A stretch of 64,000 nucleotides of DNA, from assembly GCF_027923225.1 (NCBI RefSeq), contig NZ_BSDI01000023.1, positions 1 to 64,000 of the forward strand, given 5' to 3'. This document shows positions 42,431-50,839 of this stretch, one piece after another (the first letter of the stretch is position 1; every line of letters starts with the position of its first letter). The position numbers and the translations under genes were made by a program. The notes under the pieces were generated by a model. It ran no database searches, was not told where the DNA came from, and saw only the letters and a program-made list of their open reading frames with translations. The DNA is from Phytohabitans aurantiacus. Lineage in GTDB: Bacteria; Actinomycetota; Actinomycetes; Mycobacteriales; Micromonosporaceae.

Positions 42431-43579
42431 TCATCTGCCCCAGATCGCCATGTACCTGTTCCGGTAGTCGTTGTCTGGTTCCCAGTACGTCGCGGCTCCC
42501 ACGTTGGCGGTGGTCGTCAGGTGGACCGGCGGGACGAAACCGCTACTCGGTTGCTTCCCGATCGCCCGGTTCAGCTCGTCGATGACCTGCCAGCCCTGTG
42601 CCAGCAACGGTTCCGGTACGGTGGCCGCTTCGTACTGCCGGCCGCGGATCCGGTCGAACGCCACCGGATCACCGTCGCCCGCCCCGATGTTGTACGGAGG
42701 ACCGCCTCCCTCCTTGCCGGCCTTGCGTAGTGCGGGCGCCGCGTCGGCGAAGTAGAGATCGTTGATGGCCACGGAATGCGTCCACGCGTCGCCGAAGCGC
42801 TCGATCAGCGATGAGACGTGTCGCGGCGTACGCGTGTTACCTTCCGGGATCGGGATGTCCTCAATGGACAGTATTCGTACTCCGCGGCATTCCCGGAGCG
42901 CGGCGCCGATCAGTTCGGACTTGTGTTTGGCGAACGGGATCGACGCGTCGGTGACGATGACCACGCCCGCGGTTCCGCCGGAGTGGCTGATGATCCACTG
43001 AGCGCTGATCCGCGCGACGTCGGCGACCTGCGTGGTGACATTGGTGAACAGTTTCGGGTTCTCGCTGGGCCCGGGGGAGCCGACCGCGTGCCAACCGACC
43101 ACCGGTACACCTCGGGCGTTCGCCTCCCGCAGCTGGAGCAGCGCGACGTTGGGGTCGAACCCTCCGATGACGATCCCGTCCGGATCCAGGGCCAGAGCGT
43201 GCGTGAACGCGCTCTGGATTCCAGCGGTCGAACCTTGCCCGTCGATCAGATGCAGGTCCCATCCGGCCGCGTGAGCGGCCTCGACGGCTCCCTTGGCCAC
43301 GCCCGCGACGCCGGGGTTGGTCATTGTCTGCGCGATGAACACGACGGTCTTTCCGGTCGGAGCGGTCGGGCCGGTGGTCGGGCCGGTCCACGGGACCATG
43401 GTCCCCTCGGCCGCGGCGACGGCCGCCTTCGCGTCGGCGAACGCTTCCGGGCACGCCGCCCCGTCGCCAGCCGCGGACGGCGGTGACGCATCGCCGCCGG
43501 AGCCGCTGGTGCAGCCGGTCAGCGCCGCGACGGCAACGGCGATGACGGCGCGGGCCAGTCGAGCCCGGGTCATCCGCAT
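42431..43579 (-). CDS. Orphan sugar-binding lipoprotein (PBP type I)
   Basis: Lipoprotein of 382 aa. ATG 43579 has GGAGGAGG 5 nt upstream and the lipobox is LTGC at about residue 23. The type I periplasmic-binding fold is clear: TVVFIAQTMTNPGVAGVAKG at lobe 1, DGIVIGGFDPNVALL, VVGWHAVGSPG, and lobe 2 HSVAINDLYFADAAPAL with YNIGAGDGDPVAFDRI. No permease or ATPase gene is nearby. Instead it lies 27 nt after a membrane GGDEF-EAL gene with a large external domain and before GAF and PAS-GGDEF-EAL genes. I infer that the liganded protein signals to the transmembrane GGDEF protein rather than delivering cargo. Confidence 0.85.
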   Translation of the reverse strand: MRMTRARLARAVIAVAVAALTGCTSGSGGDASPPSAAGDGAACPEAFADAKAAVAAAEGTMVPWTGPTTGPTAPTGKTVVFIAQTMTNPGVAGVAKGAVEAAHAAGWDLHLIDGQGSTAGIQSAFTHALALDPDGIVIGGFDPNVALLQLREANARGVPVVGWHAVGSPGPSENPKLFTNVTTQVADVARISAQWIISHSGGTAGVVIVTDASIPFAKHKSELIGAALRECRGVRILSIEDIPIPEGNTRTPRHVSSLIERFGDAWTHSVAINDLYFADAAPALRKAGKEGGGPPYNIGAGDGDPVAFDRIRGRQYEAATVPEPLLAQGWQVIDELNRAIGKQPSSGFVPPVHLTTTANVGAATYWEPDNDYRNRYMAIWGR

Positions 43580-43606
43580 GTCCGCCTCCTCCACAGCAGC
43601 CGCCGA

Positions 43607-45541
43607 CTATCCGGGACCGGCGTGCGCGCTGGGTCGCGCGAGCCACCTGGTCAGCTCCGCCGCCGGCATGGGGCGGCCGATCCCGAACCCCTGCATCTCG
43701 TCGCAGCCGAGGTCGACCAGGCACCGCGACGCTTCGGGGGTCTCGACACCCTGCGCGACGACCGTCAGACCCAGCTGGTGCGCGACCCGTATCCAGCCGC
43801 CGACGATCGCTCTGGCGAGCGGGAACTCCACGGCGGTTCCGGTGAACCTCTGGTCGATCTTCACCCGCTGTATCGGGGCCTCCGCCAGCACCGACACCGC
43901 ACCGTATTCGGCGCCGAACTTGTCCACGCAGAAGCCCACGCCGGCGTCGCGCAGGCGGAGCATCGCCGGGATGGCCCGCGCCGATTCGCGTACCAGGATC
44001 GCCTCGGCCACCTCCAGTTCGAGCGCGGACAGCGGCAGGCCGTACTCGGCCGCGACGGTGCGGATCACGTCCGGCAGCGCGTCGTTGTACAGCGTGCGCG
44101 CCGATACGTTGACCGACACGCTGACCTGTACGCCGTCGGCGCGCCACTCGGCGACCTGCCGGGCGGCCTGCCGCAGCACCCACGTCGTCAACGCCGTCGC
44201 CACGGATGTGTGCGCCACGGCCGGGATGAACATGCCGGCTTCGAGCAGTCCGCGCTGCGGGTGGTGCCACCGGGGCAGGGCCTCGACGGATTTCACGGCG
44301 GCGTCCGCACCGCGGACGGGTTGGTAGAACAGCTCCAGTTCGTGCCCGGCCAGCGCCCGGCCGAGCTGCGACAGCGTGGTGACCCGCGGGTCCGGTGGCG
44401 ACGTCTCGGGTGTCGCGGCATACTCGGCCACCCCGCTGCCGGAGTACTTGGCGTAGTACATCGCCTTGTCGGCCCTGCTCAACAGGTCGCTCAGTTCCGC
44501 ACCGTCGGTCGGCGCCCACGCCATGCCGACGCTGGCGCCCACCTCCAGCTCGCTCCCCGCGACCATCAGCGGCTGGCGTATGCGTTTCCGGATCTCGTTC
44601 GCCACGTCGCGCGCCACGCCACGGCCGGACAGCGGCCCCAGGAGTACGGCGAACTCGTCCCCACCGAACCTGACCACGACACCCGCCGGACCGCTCGCCT
44701 CCCGGATCAGGTCGGCAGCGGCCACCAGCAACTCGTCACCGGCGGCGTGCCCCAGGGCGTCGTTGACCGGTTTGAAGTTGTCCAGGTCGATGAGCAGGAG
44801 TGCGGCCGGCCGCTCCGGTGTGGCGCGGGCCAGCGTGGGCGGCGCGACGCGGCGCAGCAACAGGCGGTTGCCGAGGCCGGTCAGGGCGTCGTGCACAGCG
44901 GCGTGATCCTGGCGCAGCTGGTGCCGGCGGACCTGGAGGATGCCGGCCAGCGCGAGCAGGAGCACGAGCGCACCGCTGGCGTAGACGAGGTTCATGGAGT
45001 GCGCCACCGGTCCGTCGACCCGGTCGCGCGGCAGCATCACCTCGGCGACGGCGTCCATGGTGCCGTCGCCGTTGGCGTCGTACGGGTGGTAGACGATGAC
45101 GGTGTCTGTGGCCGCTTCCTTGTCGGTCACCGCGAACGCGTCGCCCTTCCGGGCCCGTGCCATGACATCCGGTGGCGGCGCCTCGATCGCGCTCGGCTCG
45201 ACATCGCTGTACACGAGCTGCGAGGTCGCGAGGGACCAGATCGACAGGTTGACCACCTCGCCGCGGCGCTTGAGCATGATCACATCGGCGTTCAGCGCGG
45301 CGGCGTTGATCGGGTTCGTTCCGTGCGTGATGTCCGTCAGCGTCAAGCTCTGATCGATGACGAGCGAGCTGACGATCTCCACACCGTGTACCGCGTTCTG
45401 CAGGGCCCGGGACCGGATCTGCGCACGTACGGCCAGCGTGGCGGCGGCCACCGTCAAGATCACCAACGCGACCACCGCCACCAGGACCCGCCACGACGTC
45501 AGGGCCCGTGGTTCCGGCAAGGCGGCAGATCCCACATGCAA
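43607..45541 (-). CDS. Transmembrane GGDEF-EAL protein, probable diguanylate cyclase
   Basis: Membrane signalling protein of about 644 aa. TM1 at about 19-39, an external domain at about 40-185, TM2 at about 187-204, then GGDEF (215-375) and EAL (390-635). The external domain has a DANGDGTMD calcium-loop-like motif. The cyclase signature RFGGDEF is intact. The EAL domain is degenerate: EALPR for EALLR, ELEVAEA at the metal Glu region, DKFGAEY for DDFGTGY and QGVET for EGVET, so phosphodiesterase activity is unlikely. The start is uncertain: TTG 45541 or GTG 45535, neither with a clear Shine-Dalgarno, 10 nt after the GtrA-like stop, which favours translational coupling. Confidence 0.88.
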   Translation of the reverse strand: MHVGSAALPEPRALTSWRVLVAVVALVILTVAAATLAVRAQIRSRALQNAVHGVEIVSSLVIDQSLTLTDITHGTNPINAAALNADVIMLKRRGEVVNLSIWSLATSQLVYSDVEPSAIEAPPPDVMARARKGDAFAVTDKEAATDTVIVYHPYDANGDGTMDAVAEVMLPRDRVDGPVAHSMNLVYASGALVLLLALAGILQVRRHQLRQDHAAVHDALTGLGNRLLLRRVAPPTLARATPERPAALLLIDLDNFKPVNDALGHAAGDELLVAAADLIREASGPAGVVVRFGGDEFAVLLGPLSGRGVARDVANEIRKRIRQPLMVAGSELEVGASVGMAWAPTDGAELSDLLSRADKAMYYAKYSGSGVAEYAATPETSPPDPRVTTLSQLGRALAGHELELFYQPVRGADAAVKSVEALPRWHHPQRGLLEAGMFIPAVAHTSVATALTTWVLRQAARQVAEWRADGVQVSVSVNVSARTLYNDALPDVIRTVAAEYGLPLSALELEVAEAILVRESARAIPAMLRLRDAGVGFCVDKFGAEYGAVSVLAEAPIQRVKIDQRFTGTAVEFPLARAIVGGWIRVAHQLGLTVVAQGVETPEASRCLVDLGCDEMQGFGIGRPMPAAELTRWLARPSAHAGPG

Positions 45542-45551
45542 ACAGTACGAC

Positions 45552-46181
45552 TTATTGGGGTTTGATAAGAGCTAACGTTTCATGCCGTTTGCCCGAATAT
45601 TGCGGCGCGTGACCGGTGCTCAGCGACGCGCTCCGCGGCCCGGAGTGCGCTCGTTGGCGGCGAGGAGCCCGGCCCGCGGTCGACCGGGCCTTGGTGGGGC
45701 CCTCGCACGCGCGACGGACGTCGGCTGCCGGCGTGCCGCCTCGGGCGAATACGAACAGCCGCAACACCAGGAAACGCCCGATCCCGGCGAGCCCGGAGGC
45801 GGCGATGTAGACGACCTGCTCCCGGAGCGTGCCGGCGGCCGGCTGCACCACGTGCAGGATGAGAATCGCGGCCGAGGTCACCAGGTAGGCGGCGCCGGCC
45901 GAGCTGGCTGACTGGATGTGCTGGCGCCATCCCGCGAACCTCCCGGTGCCGAAGGTGAACCGCGCGTGCAGTTCGGTGCCCAGCACGGTCGACGCGACGG
46001 TGATCAGCGCGTTCGCGACCGCCCAGGGCATGAGCGCGGCGAGCAGCGGCACCGCGGCGCTGGAGGCGAGCCCGAGGCCACCGCCGAAGATCACGAACCT
46101 GGCAAACGAGGCGATCGCACCGCGACCCGCTGCCCGTGGCGCGGACGCCATGGCGGGCTCCGGTGAAAGCAGCGAGGTCAC
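45552..46181 (-). CDS. GtrA-like integral membrane protein
   Basis: Membrane protein of 209 aa with four predicted helices (RFVIFGGGLGLASSAAVPLL, WAVANALITVASTVLG, YLVTSAAILILHVV, AASGLAGIGRFLVLRLFVF), the layout of the GtrA family that helps move lipid-linked sugars across the membrane. The GTG start at 46181 has GGAAGGA 6 nt upstream. A 55-residue basic tail follows the last helix. It is the first gene of the c-di-GMP operon, downstream of a TTGCCC-N17-TAGCCT promoter. A role in cell-surface polysaccharide would fit a c-di-GMP-controlled function, but this is inference. Confidence 0.75.
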   Translation of the reverse strand: MTSLLSPEPAMASAPRAAGRGAIASFARFVIFGGGLGLASSAAVPLLAALMPWAVANALITVASTVLGTELHARFTFGTGRFAGWRQHIQSASSAGAAYLVTSAAILILHVVQPAAGTLREQVVYIAASGLAGIGRFLVLRLFVFARGGTPAADVRRACEGPTKARSTAGRAPRRQRAHSGPRSASLSTGHAPQYSGKRHETLALIKPQ

Positions 46182-46222
46182 GGGCGTTCCTTCCAGATCA
46201 GTTCGTGTTTCCGATGCTGGAA

Positions 46223-46251
46223 AGGCTACGTTGCGTTCAAGGATTGGGCAA
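46223..46251 (-). promoter_or_regulatory. Promoter of the GtrA/c-di-GMP operon
   Basis: On the minus strand TTGCCC (46246-46251), a 17-bp spacer and TAGCCT (46223-46228) precede the GTG at 46181 by about 40 bp. Two GCAACG/CGTTGC hexamers touch the promoter, one overlapping the -35 box and one abutting the -10 box. Confidence 0.5.
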
Positions 46252-46350
46252 CGAGCTTGTTGCGTTGCCTCTGAATATGCCCAGCTCAAGACCAGGATTT
46301 CATTGCAACGGTGATGTGCTAAAGCAACGAAAGCCGGTCTGGACCGTTGC
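46229..46350. repeat. Cluster of GCAACG/CGTTGC hexamers
   Basis: Six copies of the hexamer in either orientation occur in 122 bp: 46229, 46248, 46263, 46305, 46324 and 46345, plus a GTTGC at 46259. They surround and precede the promoter of the GtrA/c-di-GMP operon and look like an array of half-sites for a regulator. Confidence 0.5.
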
Positions 46351-46405
46351 ATTGGACTAGAGGTGAAGGCTACGGCGGGCTGACGGCGGGTGTCGCCGAA
46401 CCCAT

Positions 46406-46923
46406 ATGCTGCGCCGGGTGACCGCCCGGAGCGCCGAAGACGAACCACTCAGCGCCGCCGAGCTCGGCGTCCTGTCCGAAGCCGGTCTGGCCGTGTTCGC
46501 CGGCCGGGTCGTGCTGGATGCCCAGCCAGGGATCGACGACGCGACCCTCGCGGCCGTGGGCGAGCGGTGCGCCGGGACGCTACCCATGCCGCTGGTGGCC
46601 CTGTGGCGGAGCAGCTTTGGCGGGCGGCTCGACTACGACCTGCGGGCAGACCTCGGCCCCTGGACCAGGACCCGTGGAATGCGGAAGACCCGGACTCCGG
46701 CGAGGAGCTGCGCGAGGCCGTGGACGCGCTCGCCGAAGGTGAGGACCCGGCAGCCCGGTCCGCCGCGGGCAAGCTGCGGCGGTTGATACAGGCAGCGGTG
46801 CTGGACTGGCGCGGTGCGCTGGAGGGAACCCGGACGCGGGGGTTTCGCTCTTTCTGGCCAACAGCGGCCATGAGGGCGCCGGTCTCGGGTCAGGTGTCAT
46901 CGGCGGCCAGGGTGGTGACGTAG
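46406..46923 (+). pseudogene. Frameshifted SMI1/KNR4-like (SUKH) gene fragment
   Basis: The first frame from ATG 46406 reads LSAAELGVLSEAGLAVFAG, then FGGRLDYDLRADLG, similar to the start of SMI1/KNR4-family proteins in actinomycetes. Around 46655 the protein-like sequence jumps to another frame (EDPDSGEELREAVDALAEG, then AAGKLRRLIQAAVLDWRGAL). The middle of the family domain is missing and the end overlaps the convergent BrkB gene. I read it as a gene with an internal deletion and frameshift. SUKH proteins often serve as toxin immunity proteins, but no toxin gene is adjacent. Confidence 0.45.
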
Positions 46924-47693
46924 CCGACCAGCACGATCACGTGGAACAGGTACAGCCAGAGCAGCATCGCGACCACCGCTCCGACGGGATCGAAGCCGCC
47001 GAACGGCGCTCCGAGCGGCAAGGGAAGCGACGTGAACAGCACGAGCCCGTGGAGGAATCCGGAGATGTTCGCGGCCGTGAATGAGCCGGCCACCGCGGTC
47101 GCCAGCCCGCCGGGCCGGCCCGGGCCGATCACTCGGTAGACCCAGAACAGCACCGGGCTGAGCGCGAGCCAGCAGACCAGGAACGAGAGCACGATCCCGA
47201 GTACGGCCGACCAGCCGCCGTTTTCGACGAGGTGGGTAGTGAGTGGGAGCGTGCCGAGTACGGCTAGAAGGAGCGCCGGAGCGAGCCCCAGCAGGGGCAG
47301 CAGCCGCAACCGTCCCCGCCAGCCGACGAGCCGTTGCGGGGCGGCGGGGTCGGTCAGCGATACGAACGCGCGGCGGAGCCCCTCGCCGTAGAAGGTGGCT
47401 GGCAGGAGCGCGGCCAGGGCGGACGCGGGCGTGAGGTCCAGGCCGGCGTGCAGCACCGCGGCCATGGCCCGGTCGGCGCCGATCTCGCCAGGCAGCGACT
47501 CGACGGCGGTCATGCCGAGCCGTCGCAGCCGGTCCGCTCCGCCGAGCAGACCCGCCATCCAGATGGTCAGCAGCATGACCGGGACTACGGCGATCGCCGC
47601 GTAGAACGTGATCGCGGCGGCGTGCAGTGAAACGTCACGCCGGCGCAACCGCCGTCCGGCGGTGCCGACGATTTCCCACAGCTGCCGGATCAT
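46890..47693 (-). CDS. YihY/BrkB-family membrane protein
   Basis: Inner-membrane protein of 267 aa with six predicted helices. The family start is clear: RRDVSLHAAAITFYAAIAVVP. Later segments include LLPATFYGEGLRRAF and the C-terminal FDPVGAVVAMLLWLYLFHVI. YihY/BrkB proteins were once called ribonuclease BN by mistake; their role is uncertain, possibly transport. It is divergent from the methyltransferase gene at 47845 and appears monocistronic. Confidence 0.85.
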   Translation of the reverse strand: MIRQLWEIVGTAGRRLRRRDVSLHAAAITFYAAIAVVPVMLLTIWMAGLLGGADRLRRLGMTAVESLPGEIGADRAMAAVLHAGLDLTPASALAALLPATFYGEGLRRAFVSLTDPAAPQRLVGWRGRLRLLPLLGLAPALLLAVLGTLPLTTHLVENGGWSAVLGIVLSFLVCWLALSPVLFWVYRVIGPGRPGGLATAVAGSFTAANISGFLHGLVLFTSLPLPLGAPFGGFDPVGAVVAMLLWLYLFHVIVLVGYVTTLAADDT

Positions 47694-47762
47694 CGCCGTC
47701 CCATTTCCCTACCGAGCACGGCCCTACTCCCGGGCAACTGGCCACTCGGCGGAATTCTGGTT

Positions 47763-47790
47763 GGAACCGGTCCGAGTGGTCGCGCGTGTA
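47763..47790 (+). promoter_or_regulatory. Possible ECF-sigma-type promoter
   Basis: GGAACC (47763-47768), a 16-bp spacer and CGTGTA (47785-47790) lie about 55 bp before the methyltransferase start. The pattern resembles actinomycete ECF promoters but rests on one match. Confidence 0.3.
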
Positions 47791-47844
47791 CCTCTTGACC
47801 GCGCCGTCGCGTAGGTCCCTCGGAACACTGATGTTTGGAGAGGT

Positions 47845-48570
47845 ATGCCGATCGTTTTGGACCCAAGCCCGCTGGCGAAACTGCCGGTGTCGAGGCCGGT
47901 CGATCGCTATGACTACATCCGTGCCAGATCTGCTGGCCGGCGGGTCCTGGACCTCGGCGCGTACGACGAGACCGAGATCGTCAAGAGTCAGCACCGTTCG
48001 TGGCGGTGGCTGCACGCGCAGATCGCCGACGTCGCCTCCGACGTGCTGGGCGTCGACGCGGCTCCGCAACTGCGCGAGAAAGGCCACATCGACACGCCGG
48101 TCGGCACCCGCATCGTCTACGGCTCGGTCGACGACCTATCGGCGGTGGTCGCGGACTTCCGGCCCGACCTGATCGTGGCCGGCGAGCTGATCGAACACAC
48201 GCAGCACACGCTTGGCTGGCTTTCGAGCCTTGCCAGTCAGACGCCCGGTGTGGAGTTCGTGGCCACCACGCCGAACACCACATCGGCGGTGAACGCACTG
48301 CTGGCTCTGCTGAAACGAGAAAACAACCACCCCGATCATCTGCACGTGTACTCGTACCGCACGCTCGCCACGCTGGCCAGCCGGGTTCCCTTGCGCGACA
48401 CGACGATCCGGCCGTACTACTACGACCCGCACCTGTTCTACGGGCGGATGCCGGCGTGGGCGGCTCCCGCGGTGACGGCTTTCAACCGCGCTTTCCTGCG
48501 CCCGGTGCAGTGGACATGGCCGCTGACGTCCTTCGGCCTGATCCTCGACGGAAGGCTCGGCACCAGATGA
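47845..48570 (+). CDS. Class I SAM-dependent methyltransferase-like protein
   Basis: Cytoplasmic protein of 241 aa with a Rossmann-like methyltransferase core. Motif I appears as RRVLDLGAYDE, motif II acidic end as VLGVDAAPQL, and DLIVAGELIEHTQHTLGWL corresponds to the motif IV region. ATG 47845 follows GGAGAGG. The substrate is unknown; sugar or lipid-linked glycan methylation is possible. Its stop overlaps the start of a small membrane-peptide gene as ATGA. Confidence 0.78.
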   Translation: MPIVLDPSPLAKLPVSRPVDRYDYIRARSAGRRVLDLGAYDETEIVKSQHRSWRWLHAQIADVASDVLGVDAAPQLREKGHIDTPVGTRIVYGSVDDLSAVVADFRPDLIVAGELIEHTQHTLGWLSSLASQTPGVEFVATTPNTTSAVNALLALLKRENNHPDHLHVYSYRTLATLASRVPLRDTTIRPYYYDPHLFYGRMPAWAAPAVTAFNRAFLRPVQWTWPLTSFGLILDGRLGTR

Positions 48571-48704
48571 CCGCACCGAAGAAGACAACGATCGTAGACT
48601 TCCTACTGCATCTGCTCGCCTTCGTTTGGTATGCCGTCGCCCGAGCGCTCGGCCTGTACGGACCGGAGACCGGCCGGACGAGCAGGAACCATAAGCCTGG
48701 GTAA
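48567..48704 (+). CDS. Small membrane-associated peptide (45 aa)
   Basis: Short gene whose ATG overlaps the methyltransferase stop by four bases, so it is translated by coupling. One hydrophobic segment (TIVDFLLHLLAFVWYAVARA) is followed by a polar basic tail ending in SRNHKPG. It may anchor or regulate the methyltransferase, or be a free small membrane protein. I recognise no family. Confidence 0.55.
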   Translation: MTAPKKTTIVDFLLHLLAFVWYAVARALGLYGPETGRTSRNHKPG

Positions 48705-48869
48705 TCGCTGCGCTGCGATCTTCGCCGTTGATCGGAACGTCTGGGCGCGCTGACGATGGTCTCCAGCAGCGCGAGCCCGCCCGGCCCACATAGTGACGTG
48801 GACAACGACATGTCACGCGGGGCCCGGAGCGACTCGTCTCCATGACATGCGCGAACAGACGGAGACGTC

Positions 48870-49814
48870 ATGAAGATTTTCCTCGCCGGTGCCTCCGGCG
48901 CGATCGGCAGCGAGATCGTTTCCCAGCTCGTGGCGCGCGGTCACGAGGTCGTCGGCACGACGCGGTCGGCTGACAAGACCGCGCGCCTGCGGGCGCTGGG
49001 CGCCGAACCGGTCATCGTCGACGCGCTCGACCGGCGCTCGGTGGTCGACGCGGTCGCCAGGGCCGAGCCCGAGGTGGTCGTGCATCAGCTGACCGCGCTG
49101 AGCGGACCGATGGACCTGCGAAGCGCCAAGCAGATGCTGGCCGCCACCAACCGGCTGCGCGTCGACGGCACCGACAACCTCGTGGCCGCCGCCCGCGCCG
49201 CCGGCGCACGCAGGTTCGTGGCGCAGAGCAACTCGCTCTGGATGGAGCGTGCCGGCGGACCGATCGTCGACGAGAACAGCCGGCTTGAGCCGAGGCCGCC
49301 CGCGGACGCCGAGCAGACCGTGGCCGCCCTGCGCCATCTGGAGAGGGTGGTGACGGGCATCAGTTGGGCCGACGGCATCGTGCTTCGCTACGGCAGCTTC
49401 TACGGTCCCGGTACCGGCGTCAGCGCCGCCTCGGACGCCGTGACCTCCGCGCAGATCCGCCAGCGGAAGTTTCCCATTGTCGGCAAGGGTACTGGCGTGT
49501 GGTCACTGGTGCACATCGCCGATGCGGCATCGGCGACGGTCGCCGCCATCGAGCGCGGAAAGCCCGGGATCTATCACGTGGCGGACGCCGAGCCGGCGCT
49601 GGTGAGCGACTGGCTGCCGCACCTGGCCCGCGCGCTCGGCGCCAAGCCGCCCCGTCGCGTACCGGCCTGGCTCGCCGGCCTGGTGGGCGGCAAGGCCGCG
49701 GTGGACATGATGCTCCGGGCTCGCGGCATCTCCAGCGAGAAGATCCGGCGCGATCTGGGCTGGGCACCGCGGTTCCCTAGCTGGCGCATGGGTTTCACGG
49801 ACGGAATGCGCTGA
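48870..49814 (+). CDS. NAD(P)-dependent epimerase/dehydratase (extended SDR)
   Basis: Cytoplasmic oxidoreductase-like protein of 314 aa. The Rossmann motif is IFLAGASGAIGSEIVSQLV; residues near RFVAQSNSLWM replace the canonical YxxxK region, so it is an atypical SDR, close to NmrA/WcaG-like proteins. ATG 48870 has GGAG 5 nt upstream. It is followed at 24 and 23 nt by DoxX- and DUF1772-family genes, a grouping often found with ECF sigma factors, though none is in the window. Confidence 0.85.
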   Translation: MKIFLAGASGAIGSEIVSQLVARGHEVVGTTRSADKTARLRALGAEPVIVDALDRRSVVDAVARAEPEVVVHQLTALSGPMDLRSAKQMLAATNRLRVDGTDNLVAAARAAGARRFVAQSNSLWMERAGGPIVDENSRLEPRPPADAEQTVAALRHLERVVTGISWADGIVLRYGSFYGPGTGVSAASDAVTSAQIRQRKFPIVGKGTGVWSLVHIADAASATVAAIERGKPGIYHVADAEPALVSDWLPHLARALGAKPPRRVPAWLAGLVGGKAAVDMMLRARGISSEKIRRDLGWAPRFPSWRMGFTDGMR

Positions 49815-49838
49815 TCCTCGGCTTGAAAGGAAACGCTC

Positions 49839-50225
49839 GTGAACACTGCACTGTGGATCGTCGCCGGGTTGCTGGCCACTGTCCTGCTGATCAGTACGTC
49901 CAAGATGTTCGTGCCCAGAGAGAAGATCGCCGCCGTGGGCGGCACCGCCGCGCAGTGGGTCCTCGACTTCAGCCCGGGTGCCCTGAAGGCTATCGGCGCC
50001 CTGGAACTGCTCGCCGCGGCTGGCCTGATCCTGCCGGCCGTGCTCGACATCGCGCCGGTCCTGGTGCCGGTGACAGCCACCTGTGTGGCGTTGCTGTTCA
50101 CCGGCGCGGTGGTCATGCGCCTGCGCCGTGGTGAGAAAGCCGCCGTCGTGCTGGACCTGTTCTATCTCGCGCTGGCCGTCTTCGTGGCCTGGGGCCGATT
50201 TGGCCCCGAGTCCTTCACCGGCTGA
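49839..50225 (+). CDS. DoxX-like family membrane protein
   Basis: Small membrane protein of 128 aa with four predicted helices (ALWIVAGLLATVLLISTSKM, ALELLAAAGLILPAVLDI, VPVTATCVALLFTGAVVM, VVLDLFYLALAVFVAWGRF). The arrangement fits the DoxX-like family; the function is unknown, and a redox or detoxification role has been suggested for relatives. GTG starting at 49839 or ATG-type initiation follows GAAAGGAAA. It lies between the epimerase and DUF1772 genes. Confidence 0.8.
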   Translation: MNTALWIVAGLLATVLLISTSKMFVPREKIAAVGGTAAQWVLDFSPGALKAIGALELLAAAGLILPAVLDIAPVLVPVTATCVALLFTGAVVMRLRRGEKAAVVLDLFYLALAVFVAWGRFGPESFTG

Positions 50226-50248
50226 CCCACCGACCACAAGGGAGCATT

Positions 50249-50713
50249 GTGCTGACCAGGTACGCGCATTCCGTCGCGCTTCTGTTCGCGGGACTGTTCG
50301 CGGGGTTCCTCACCGCGGTCCTGGTTCTGGAGCTGTCGTTGCGAAGCTTCGACGGCGCTGTCTACACCCAGGTCCGGTTGGTGGAGCTCGACTCGCTCGA
50401 CAAGCTCGCCATCGCCACGTTGCTGCCGGCGTTGATAGCCACAGTGGTGCTGGTTTTCCGGACGTTCCGCACGAACACGAGATGGTGGACCGTGGGTGCG
50501 CTGGCCCTGCTGGTCTTCGTCTTCGGAATCACCATCGTGGTCAACCTTCCGATCAACTCCGACCAGCTCGGCTGGGACGTGCAGTCGCCGCCGTCCGACT
50601 GGGCCGACGTGCGCGACCGCTGGCAGACCGCTCACGCGTTGCGGACGGTGGCCGCGTCCGTCGCGTTCGTGGCGCTCGGCTTGGCGGCCCTGCGCCCCGC
50701 CCGCAACCGATAG
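50249..50713 (+). CDS. DUF1772 (anthrone oxygenase-like) membrane protein
   Basis: Membrane protein of 154 aa with four predicted helices and the family features VRLVELDSLDKLAIAT and NLPINSDQLGWD. DUF1772 includes anthrone-oxygenase-like proteins, but members are mostly uncharacterised. The GTG start at 50249 has AAGGGAG upstream. It closes the three-gene cluster 48870-50713. Confidence 0.8.
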   Translation: MLTRYAHSVALLFAGLFAGFLTAVLVLELSLRSFDGAVYTQVRLVELDSLDKLAIATLLPALIATVVLVFRTFRTNTRWWTVGALALLVFVFGITIVVNLPINSDQLGWDVQSPPSDWADVRDRWQTAHALRTVAASVAFVALGLAALRPARNR

Positions 50714-50839
50714 GCACGTTCCGCGTCGCGAAGCCGACAGTAAGAAATCCGCGGCTGGCGGTGACCCGGGGGCGCCGCATCGTCGTATGGGAGTTGGCCG
50801 CCCTCGCATGGACGGCCAGGTGCCCGGAGGGATGCGGAG

